From Nematopogon swammerdamellus (lineage: Eukaryota; Arthropoda; Insecta; Lepidoptera; Adelidae), in NCBI GenBank assembly GCA_946902875.1, contig OX336338.1, positions 13,631,971 to 13,695,970 of the forward strand: DNA of 64,000 nt, read 5' to 3'. Every line of letters begins with the position of its first letter. Position 1 is the stretch's first letter. Both the position numbers and the translations under genes were made by a program. Shown here in pieces: positions 23,215 to 31,898 of the stretch. The notes under the pieces are model-generated. The model was not told the DNA's origin and did no database searches. It saw nothing but the letters and a program-made list of their open reading frames with translations.

Positions 23215-23257
23215 CGCCATGTCGGGCCCGCCGCGCCGCAGCGGGCCCGACATGGCG
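23215..23257. repeat. perfect 17-bp hairpin 2
   Basis: Arms 23215-23231 and 23241-23257 (CGCCATGTCGGGCCCGC and its exact complement) around a 9-base CG-rich loop. It lies only 19 bp after hairpin 1 and just beyond the 3' end of the decayed mariner. Confidence 0.85.
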
Positions 23258-23284
23258 ATGTCCTGCGCGTGGTACTATTATATT

Positions 23285-23975
23285 ATACCAGGAATTGTTT
23301 GAGTAAATCAGCACAATACACACCCGTGCGCATAGTGTTATTCAGCAAATAATCAATTTGTAATATTCTCTTCGCATCTGACACATCGGAGACCATGATC
23401 TTGCCGGCACTGGGTTGAAACTTGAATTTGATGGGAGCAGGGTTTCCGCGTCGCTGTCACTGCATGCTTTGTTGTTTTGTCTCCGGGTCCTAGTGGTGTA
23501 TCCACGTCTCGTCACATGTCACGATGCGACGGAAAACATTTTCCGGATCGACCTTAAACCTATCGAGAAATTCATTCGCAGTCAACAGTCGTTGGCGTTT
23601 ATTTTCGACCGTCAGCATTTTAGGCACCCAATGACAACTGACCTTACTCGTGCCTAATTTTTCATGCAAGATTCGCAATACGCTTTCAGTTGAGACGTTT
23701 ACGATCTCGGCTAACCGTTTCTTAGTCAACCGATTGTTCTGTAAGGTGAGATCTTAAATTTTTTCTACGATGTCATCTCCATTCGCCTCGACCGGTCGTC
23801 CACTGCGAGGGTCGTCATTCAATGAATCTCTGGCAAGCTTGAATCGGCGTGCCCAAAATTTCACAGTAGAAAACGATGGAACATCGGTCCAATAAATTGT
23901 TTGCAAGCAAACAAGTTGGCACTTCCCCTCCTTTGTCAAAAATGTAATCACCGCTCGATACTCCAATTTATCCAT
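23285..23975 (-). pseudogene. decayed mariner transposase
   Basis: On the minus strand one reading frame from 23975 to about 23285 matches mariner (Tc1/mariner, IS630-like DDD transposases acting on TA sites). The N-terminal DNA-binding helix-turn-helix region includes FSTVKFWARRFK and DDPRSGRPVEA. A linker with KLGTSKVSCHWVPKML follows, and then the first catalytic aspartate in VTCDETWIHH and the QPSAGKIM block. The frame is kept throughout but broken by three stop codons: one after VEKI near 23754, one after ETWIHH near 23490 and one in the QQSMQ region. It ends after a TGVYCADLLKQF-like segment, so the second and third catalytic residues' region is incomplete. No terminal inverted repeats were found. 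It is non-functional. Confidence 0.85.
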
Positions 23976-24017
23976 ATAAAAAAACTTCTAACAGGCTTGC
24001 TTCAATCGATGTAATTT

Positions 24018-24220
24018 CTAGGGTTCGGTACCTCAAAAGAGTTCAGATTTTGAACTCTTATAGGATCACTTCGTTGCCAGTCCGTCTGTCTGTCTGTCTG
24101 TCTGTCAGTCAAGACCGTTTTTCTCAGGAACGGGTAGAGGTATCAAGTGGAAATTAATATCAAATACTAAGGTCTACGGTTCCTTGGAGGTGTAAAAATG
24201 TAAGCTTCTAAGACAACACC
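24018..24220 (-). repeat. 3' end of the 18185-19705 element, reversed
   Basis: GGTTCGGTACCTCAAAAGAG, AGGATCACTTCGTTG and (GTCT)n reproduce in reverse the terminal 200 bp of that element. Confidence 0.65.
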
Positions 24221-24674
24221 CCTCTTTTTTTCCCGGGGGTAAAACAAAATTATAATAACAAAAATAATATTGATTAACGCGTATCAAACACGCGCGCTCA
24301 GCCGCCATCGTTAGCAACATTTGGCGGCAATGATGACAACATTTTACAACCAAAGAATTCTTGCAGTGTGTTTGCCTTCAGTATGATTCCGAAAGTTGCC
24401 GGTAGGTACCTACATACATATAAAAATAACATAACATCAAAGACAGCGCACAGTTCGGCCGTGCGCAGTGTGAACGGCGGCATTCGCTTCGCTTGGACAA
24501 ATTGTATTAATTTATTTTTTTATTGAGAACGCGACATATGGCGCCGAGCCACCCATAAGGTGTCTATTAATGCCCATGGACATTCGGTCGTATGCAGGGG
24601 TTGCGAATGTCATGCCTGCCTGATAGGTGCCCACCCATTCACGCCCCTCTTGTATTTTCGTCCTTCAGCATTTC

Positions 24675-24800
24675 AAAAAAGACGCCAAGTCCGAGTTGGA
24701 CTCGCGCACCGAGGGTTCCGTACCATCACACAATATGTTTGTATTATGTATGTACAAAAATAATTGTGTTTTGGAAAATCACGAAAGGCCTAAATAAAAA
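24675..24800 (+). repeat. 5' end of the 18185-19705 element
   Basis: CGAGTTGGACTCGCGCACCG, AGGGTTCCGTACCATCAC and TTGTGTTTTGGAAAATCACG match the start of that element. The 24225-24670 stretch before it shows nothing recognisable. Confidence 0.65.
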
Positions 24801-24834
24801 CTAGACTAAATGGTTTGTCTTACAGTCCGTAACC

Positions 24835-25083
24835 TCCGTTAGACATCTTTTAGCGTAACCGGAACTGAATTTTATTTAGCCTATCCTATGTCTTGTGTGT
24901 TTGATCGAATTCGGATGATCGGTTTATGAGTTATGGAGGAACATACATACATACATACAGAAAAGATTTCTAAAAATCGTCAATTTAACTTTAGTATCAT
25001 ACATACATAGAGTCTACAAACGCAGTATCTCATAAAACAAAGTCTTACTCCATGACCATCCCTTACAGATTTATTATTAGTAT
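24835..25083 (+). mobile_element. SINE-like family A, copy 3 (5' truncated)
   Basis: Opposite orientation to copies 1 and 2: GTAACCGGAACTGAATTTTA through TCCCTTACAGATTTATTATT, followed directly by a (GAT)n microsatellite (25083-25165) as its tail. Confidence 0.7.
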
Positions 25084-25165
25084 GACGATGATGATGATGA
25101 TGATATGATGATATATGATGATATATGATGATGATGACCATGATGATGATGATGATGATGATGAT
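25083..25165. repeat. (GAT)n microsatellite
   Basis: Imperfect GATGATGAT run, interpreted as the tail of SINE-like family A copy 3. A similar one follows copy 4 at 27676-27705. Confidence 0.8.
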
Positions 25166-25603
25166 TATAATACAACAGTTCAAAAAAAGAAAATCCAAAT
25201 GGTATTGGAGGTACCTACCTACACCTGACGGAATAAATCATGAAATGAAATGAACGCACATAGGTTTTTCTCATAAAAACTTCCTCGAACGATGGCCGCC
25301 ATCTTCTAGGTATTGCCCCCGTGTTTTCTGTCTAGGAGAGCTAACGCGCAGCGCACGGGCGCGGCGCGGTTCTCGCGATATCAAGCATTTCATCATAGGC
25401 CGGTTCTGCGCGCGCTCAGCAGCGGTGGCCGGTGCGGTGGGACGGCTCAAAACAAACCACTTTCCATTCCGGCAGACGCTGCTGGCTGTGTAGTAGGTAC
25501 GTCATCCGCGCTCCGTGCGCAGACGCACCTCACAAGGTGCTCTTAATATAGGTGTTCTATCTTCTCTTTGGGCATAGGGGCATGTTAGGTACCTATAGGT
25601 ACT

Positions 25604-25858
25604 ACCTGGTTATTTAAAGAAAGGAATAGAAAATGGCGGCGCTCCTATTTGCCTCTCGCTCACACAGTATTGCCTTCTAAAAAAATAATAATTCTAAAGC
25701 CTTATAAATAAAAATAAAATAAAATTCTAAACAAATAAAATTGTTCCACGACAAAAATTTTGCAAATAAAAAAATATACTATGCAAAAAAAAATTTCATG
25801 CCGACTGTACAGCTGTAAAACGCCGCCATTTCAAATCCATTTCTTTAAATAACCAGGT
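25604..25858. mobile_element. 255-bp MITE
   Basis: The terminal inverted repeats ACCTGGTTATTTAAAGAAA and complement carry on into AATGGCGGCG, about 35 bp imperfect. A single matching end lies at 6155-6230. Flanking bases do not show an exact target duplication. Confidence 0.75.
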
Positions 25859-25929
25859 TATATACGTACATTAACAGACTACGTGCATATATCACACGCT
25901 GTATCCCGACAATCGGGGTAAGCGTAGTA

Positions 25930-25990
25930 GTTGGTGTTGTGCTGCAAGTGCTCTTGTAAATTACAGCACAACACCGACCACCACATTTAG
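25930..25990. repeat. imperfect hairpin
   Basis: TGGTGTTGTGCTG pairs with CAGCACAACACCGACCA across a ~19-base loop. Confidence 0.6.
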
Positions 25991-26193
25991 AAAAGTATTA
26001 GGACAAGATAACTTATCGAGCATCAAGTAGGGCACGAACGAAGACCCACTTGCTACATGACTCGGTGGAAGGACCGTGCCAAGGTGATAAGTGGCTATCA
26101 TGTCGCCCTTATGAATGGCGTCTTGTCCTTATCCGTTAGTCGCCTTTTACTATATGTACGGGGAGAGGGAGAGATGCAGCGGGGCTATTATTT

Positions 26194-26682
26194 TTAAGGC
26201 GGAAATAAGACTCAAAAGGTCAACTTTAAACGAAATTATTGAGATATTGGTAAAGATAAAAAATCTGTAAAAAATATGTGTTATGTATTGATATTTAATT
26301 AACAAACATAGCGAAAAAAAATCTATTTTACTACTTTGGAAAGGTGTTAAATAAATCTCCAAAAAATAACGAAAAGTACGAAAATTTTACTTTCAAGTTA
26401 AATTATCTTGAGAAACATCAATTGTTTCAATACAAGACCCTCATAGAAATATAGATAATATTTTTCCCTACAATCGTAGCGAAAAAAATATTGTTTTCCA
26501 TCTTTCCAACACGTGAAATTTAATATATAGTGTGATTTTCGCGCAAACATTCAACGTCGGCGCGACGTATCAGCCACCGCGCGAGTAGAACGAATCTCGC
26601 ACCTATTACATCTGCTGCATACGGTTCGTGTTTCAATCATCAGTGCTCGGGTAGCACGGTTTGAGCCTTATTTCCGCCTTAA
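26194..26682. mobile_element. TTAA-flanked MITE
   Basis: TTAA at 26194-26197 and 26679-26682 bracket 481 bp with inverted ends GGCGGAAATAAGACTCAAA and a one-mismatch complement. TTAA duplication is the hallmark of piggyBac. The TIR sequence is not the canonical piggyBac end, so the family is an inference. Confidence 0.7.
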
Positions 26683-26762
26683 GTACCGACCCCACACGCT
26701 AACAGACTTTAGGATAGAATAAAGATGAGGAGGAATTTATAATCGTTAAACAATTTATATTC

Positions 26763-26815
26763 GGGGAGACCGAAGGCCGAGTTGCATCCAAGTAAACGAT
26801 ATACTTGCTCTATTT
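26763..26815 (+). repeat. single minisatellite unit
   Basis: GGAGACCGAAGGCCGAGTTG followed by AAGTAAACGATA matches one unit of arrays 1-3. It is followed at 26925-27015 by a CGCCGCGCCGCGCCGCC islet. Confidence 0.6.
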
Positions 26816-26924
26816 GCGTAGTCCTATATAGCCAGATCCTAACTCTAGTAGATTTTTTGGGTTAATCGATCTGTAATTCTGAATACATATGCAGACCTCA
26901 GGGTCGAGTATGCGCCTCGCCGCC

Positions 26925-27015
26925 ACCTGCGTCGCCGCTCCGCGCCGCCGCGAAGGCGACGCCGCGCCGCGCCGCCTCCGCCGCGCCGCGCCGCCTCCGC
27001 CGCGCCGGCGCGTTG
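26925..27015. other. CG-rich islet
   Basis: About 90 bp of GCCGCGCCGCGCCGCC repeats, one of six such islets. Not coding. Confidence 0.6.
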
Positions 27016-27246
27016 GGGCACCTTTCGTGGCGCTTAAATAACTTACGCGTTATGTCATTGGGCAATATAGCATTCTGCGAACCAGTTTTATAAAAAATTT
27101 CAAACTCTATGTCCTAATGTAGAAAATGCTAATATTCATATGCAGTTTTAGATTATATCGATATTTTTCTGTTCGAGAATGCACTTAATAACACTATTTA
27201 AAAAAAAGTAGGTATTAAATTGTATTTAATTTTTATTTTTATTAAT

Positions 27247-27672
27247 ATACTAGCTTTTGACCGCGGCTTCGATCGCGGGAAATTCGTATTTAAAAAAAGA
27301 AGAAAGTAGTAAGCCCGCTACCTTACTTTTATTTCGGCGCGCGGAACAATTCGGTTTGTATGAGAGCCACATATTAGTGTAACAGGAACTGAATTTCATT
27401 TATCCCTATCCTGTGTCCCGTATAGTAAAACGTAATTGTACTAAGTTTCATCGAATTCGTATGATCGGTTTAAGAGTTATGGAGGAACATACATTCTGCA
27501 TACATACATACATAACATACATATAGGTCCATACATACATACAGAAAAGATTTCCAAAAATCGTCAATAAATTTTAGTTTTAGTATCATACATAGAGTCT
27601 ACAAACGCAATATATCATAAAACAAAGTAAGTAACTTACTCCATGAATCCCTTACAGATTTATTATTAGTAG
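27247..27672 (+). mobile_element. SINE-like family A, copy 4
   Basis: Near complete: CTAGCTTTTGACCGCGGC at the start, GGAACTGAATTTCATTTA, ACTAAGTTTCATCGAATTCG, and the TCCCTTACAGATTTATTATT end followed by (GAT)n. It contains an internal (CATA)n expansion at 27490-27545. The following 27720-28180 shows nothing recognised. Confidence 0.7.
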
Positions 27673-28184
27673 TATTGATGATGATGATATGATGATGATG
27701 ATTAACTAAAAAGAATACCTACCTATCACATATGAACAGATACGCAAACAAATATATAATTTAAATGATTTGGTCAAGTAGGTACCTACCTACCTACTCG
27801 CGGCTGACCATCATTTATTCGGCCTTAACATTGGAATTTTATGGACTAAAAACAATTGAATTACCTATTCGCATTTATGTCAGTTCCGGTTATAGCGGAA
27901 ATTTTAATATTCTCGTGAACTTGAATTCTATGCTTGAACTTTATTTTTATTACTTTTGGCAAATTTCGAAATATACGAAACAATTTTATGGACAAACATC
28001 TTTATACCATTGTGAAACTTGAAAATAATGGATCTCGGAAAATGGAAGTAAACATGTTGTTATTAGACAGGTATCTCCTGAGTATAATTCCCTACTGTGC
28101 CTAGCGCACACTTACAAATCAGAAGCCGGCGGCGGCGGCATTGTACTCGTGTGCACCACCAGAGTCCAAAATCCGACCTCATGC

Positions 28185-28335
28185 AACCCGGTTACGTTGC
28201 TATTAAGACTGGACCTTTTGAAACTGAGTAACAAATGATACGCACACACGTCTACGACACAACGCGCGCGCGCGTCCCACAACGCAGCAGGTTCAATTCC
28301 AAAAAGTCCTATCTTAATAGCAACGTAACCGGGTT
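28185..28335. mobile_element. 151-bp MITE
   Basis: AACCCGGTTACGTTGCTATT and its complement form ~27-bp inverted ends; the middle contains an ACGCGCGCGCG tract. Confidence 0.7.
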
Positions 28336-28374
28336 ATACTACGTTCCTGTTCCAAGTCCAACAAGCCCTAGCTG

Positions 28375-28442
28375 TAGAGAGCGTTTCAACTAAATCTTCC
28401 CTTCGCCGTTATGTTGGATCCACTGTTAGTGTCACTGTCAGT
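28375..28442 (+). mobile_element. left part of a MITE split by the giant element
   Basis: 28375-28426 is the exact inverted counterpart (one mismatch in 52) of 49158-49209. Together with 49011-49209 it makes a ~260-bp MITE with ~50-bp TIRs whose outermost bases are TA, compatible with a Tc1/mariner-type TA duplication. Bases 28439-28442 (CAGT) are the left copy of the giant element's target duplication. Confidence 0.85.
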
Positions 28443-28935
28443 TGTGATGGAATCACACAAGGTAAAAAGATAAATATATAGTCAATAGTAATTCAAAGCT
28501 AAAATATAGAACATTAAAACTTTTCATTAAAATATTAATAAAATAATTTAAATTACAATTTAACTAATCACCTAATAAATTCAAACGTGACTGCACACTC
28601 CACTAAGAAATAAATTGGCGCGAACGGCCATTACAATACGACGCGCAATTAGACAAACAAGAAATATAATAACATCAGTTGGTTCGCATATAAAACACTA
28701 TAGAGCGCCGAGGCGGGGAAGGTAGCATGAGGTAATCCTGACACGCGGTGAGAGGGGAACAAGACATGGGCGCGTACGAAACAGCGGAGAGGTGAGGTAA
28801 GAAGACGCGCGTCTTGCGGGCGCGGGGACGGAGACCGTGGTATCATCACGCCGTTGGAGGCGCGGCTTGAGGTAGCGAGTCAATGGGCGCGAGGAGTGAT
28901 TATTTCGCTGCGAGTTGTTAGTATGAAAGAATGAA

Positions 28936-29540
28936 TTATTGTCAGGACACGAGCGTGACACGCCCATACCGCAGGGTCACCGTACGTTTTGTTCCTACGT
29001 GTCAGAAACGTGACAAGCTCATACTATTAATTTATTTTTATCTCCATACTAAATTTGTGTCAGGACACGAATGTGTCATGGCCATACTGTGGAGCTACGG
29101 TTCGTTTTGTTCCTGCTTGTCCAATTCGTGTCGAGCCCATACTAATAATCTAATTTTATCTCCATACTAAAATAGTATCAGGACACGAATGTGACACGGC
29201 CATACTACGAGGCCGCCGTTCGATTTGTTCCTGCGTGTCACAACCGTGTCCAGCCCATACTAAAAATTAAATTCTATCTCCATACGAAATTTCGCGCTGT
29301 GACACGAACGTGTCACGGCCATACTACGAGGCAACCGAGCGATTTGTTCCTGCGTGTCAAAAACGTGTCACGGCCATACTACGAGGGCGCCGCTCGATTT
29401 GTTCCTGCATGTCCGATTCGTGTCGAGTCCATACTAATGATTCAATTTTATCTCCATACTAAATTTGTGTCAGGACACGAATGTGACACGGCCATACTAT
29501 GAGGTCGCTGGACTATTTGTTCCTGCGTGTCTGGATTCTG
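28936..29540 (+). promoter_or_regulatory. enhancer-like repeat cluster 1 (left LTR)
   Basis: About six units of roughly 60-118 bp. Each has a (GG)ACACGAA(C/T)GTG box, GGCCATACTACGAGG, CGATTTGTTCCTGCGTGTCA and a TCTCCATACTAAATT spacer. The best box, TGACACGAACGTGTCA at 29299, is a 7-bp palindrome around AA. This layout is typical of transcription factor arrays in LTRs. The factor is unknown. Confidence 0.7.
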
Positions 29541-30389
29541 GACATGACGGAGTTTATGGGAATTTGAAGTTTCGTGATCTGTGTGAAGATATCGCACAGG
29601 GGCTAAAATTATTTTAATAATTATTTATTAGTGATTCAAACTAAAACACTAAACATTTTATAAAGGGAAGAGTATATAAACAAAGTACCAGTTATTAAAC
29701 AAAAACATTAAATAAAACAAAACAACGTTTCATTGAGTATGACGCCAACATTCAAATAAATATCCGTTGGAGCGTGCGCGCGGGGCGGAGAGAGGTATGA
29801 GGTAAACAAGACAAGGGGCGAGGTATTACCGAGCTGCGGGCGCGCGTGGGCCGCGGGGCGAGGCGGAGCGACCTGAGGTAATTTGTCAAGCGGTGCGGGA
29901 GGGGTTTTCGTTAAGCGATGTTAGTATGAAGGAATGGTTTCGTGTCCTGACATGAATAAAACACGACTATGGTAAGGAGATTTCGATTGGTTTCTGCGTG
30001 TCCAGGTTCCGTACATGAATAGTATTATCAAACACGGAAGATGGTATCACGCATGTACAGGAATTAATATATAGACAATAAGAAAACTAACAACTTGGAA
30101 CGTTAACATTTTAAATGAAAATATTCGAAGAATATAGACGATATTAAACAAAAATATATAAATAAAACACTCCGTTATGGCGCTAAAAGTCGACTTATTA
30201 ATAGAGCACATGTAATAACATCAATTAATTTATATAACAAAAGCAACAGTTCTCTGCATACGGAGATGCACAATGGGTGCGGGGAAGTGGTGTTAAAACC
30301 ACCGAAGTAGAGGTAAAGCGCATCGCTGACGAGCGAAACAGCTTTAGGTACCATGTGGAAGGTACGAAGAGGGTTTGTTTTCCCTCCAA

Positions 30390-30660
30390 AATCGAATTTA
30401 TATCGTGTCCGAAACGTGTCCAGTTCATACTAAAATCATAAAATTATTCTCCATACAAAATTACGAGTCCGGACAGAAACGTGACACGGCCATACTACGA
30501 GGCAGCCGATCGATTTGTTCCTGCGTGACACAAACGTGTCCAGCCCATACTAAAATTCATAATTCGATCTCCATACAAAATTACGCTCCGTGACACGAAC
30601 GTGTCATGGCCATACTAGGAGGCCACCGTTCGATTTGTTCCTGCGTGTCAGGATTGTGAC
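30390..30660 (+). promoter_or_regulatory. enhancer-like repeat cluster 2 (left LTR)
   Basis: Three more units of the same family, including a second TGACACGAACGTGTCA at about 30592. The last ends 12 bp before the TATA box. Confidence 0.7.
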
Positions 30661-30672
30661 ACGAGGAAAGAT

Positions 30673-30738
30673 TATAAAAGGAGAGGGAGGGGAGCGTGGG
30701 GAGTTCAGTCTGTTTTGGGAGTCGAAGGAGACGGTCGT
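30673..30738 (+). promoter_or_regulatory. TATA + Inr (+ DPE-like) core promoter, left LTR
   Basis: TATAAAA at 30673-30679, arthropod-type initiator TTCAGTC with the A at 30707 (34 bp from the first T), and GGTCGT at 30733-30738 resembling a downstream promoter element. A purine-rich spacer lies between. The spacing is slightly long for TATA. Start-site data are needed to be sure. Confidence 0.65.
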
Positions 30739-30969
30739 GCGTATTTAGCGAGAGTCCAGGTACGAAAGTTGGTACTGCTCCGCTCGCGTGAGTTTTCGAA
30801 TAAATTCGGGAAACGAAGTTTCGCTCAGCTTCGCTCGCGTGTATTTTCGGTTGGGTTTTATTAGTGAATATTTTCGCTCGGCTTCGCTCGCGTGTATTTT
30901 TGATTGGGTTTTCTTAGTAAATGGTTTGGTAAATAAACCGGTGAATATAATTAATTTAATTTCGTAAAA

Positions 30970-31898
30970 TTTAGTGTGGGAACTTCTGTAAAGCTTTCGG
31001 AGTTACAGATGAAGGTGTCTGGATTCTGTAATTTTGGGGGTGATATAGGGGTTGTCAACTAGTTTTACGGAAAATATTTTGGATGTTCTTTTTGAGCCTT
31101 TTGAGTTCTGGATGAAGGCGTCTGGATTCTGGAATCTTGACTGGTGATGGAAGGACTTCCAAAGAGCTTTTACAATGACACTATGTCCGAACTGGCTTAC
31201 CATGAGGACTGGTACATTGGGAAGGTTTTCTTAGTACATAAATGATTTTGTAAAGAAACCGGTGAATAGAGTTTGTTGTTTCGTAAATTTTAGTGTGGGA
31301 ACTTCTGTAAAGCTTTCGGAGTTACAGATGAAGGTGTCTGGATTCTGTAATTTTGGGGGTGATATAGGGGTTTTCAACTAGTTTGCGAAAAATATTTTGG
31401 ATGTTCTTTTTGAGCCTTTTGAGTTCTGGATGAAGGCGTCTGGATTCTGGAATCTTGACTGGTGATGGAAGGACTTCCAAATAGCTTTTACAATGACACT
31501 ATGTCCGAACTGGCCTACCATGAGGACTGGTACATTGGGAAGGTTTTAAATTGGATTAACATATATTGTGCTGGGACCTGATCTTAAATTACACGCAAAT
31601 AAGGGAAGTCAGTGAATAGAGGTTGTTTAATTTCGTGAATATTAGTGTGGGGATCTCTGTAAAGCTTTCGGAGTTACAGATGAAGGTGTCTGGATTCTGT
31701 AATTTTGGGGGTGATATAGGGGTTGTCAACTAGTTTTACGGAAAATATTTTGGATGTTCTTTTTGAGCCTTTTGAGTTCTGGATGAAGGCGTCTGGATTC
31801 TGGAATCTTGACTGGTGATGGAAGGACTTCCAAAGAGCTTTTACAATGACACTATGTCCGAACTGGCCTACCATGAGGACTAGTACATTGGGAAGGTA
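30970..31898 (+). repeat. triplicated ~255-bp unit (left LTR)
   Basis: Units at about 30970-31224, 31290-31545 and 31643-31898, almost identical, each from TTAGTGTGGG to TACATTGGGAAGGT, with 65-100-bp unrelated spacers. They lie inside the predicted transcript. Confidence 0.85.

Noticed and set aside
28868..28875. TGAGGTAG, identical to the let-7 seed
   Set aside because: Only 8 bases match, the rest of the microRNA and its hairpin are absent, and GAGGTA is a repeated LTR motif.
28936..29540. CRISPR-like spaced repeats
   Set aside because: Eukaryotic context; units are ~118 bp, diverged and without unique spacers or cas genes.
31003..31203. 66-codon minus frame conserved in LTR units (also 31674-31874 and in the right LTR)
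   Set aside because: Conservation follows recent DNA duplication. The second unit breaks the frame and no motif is recognised.
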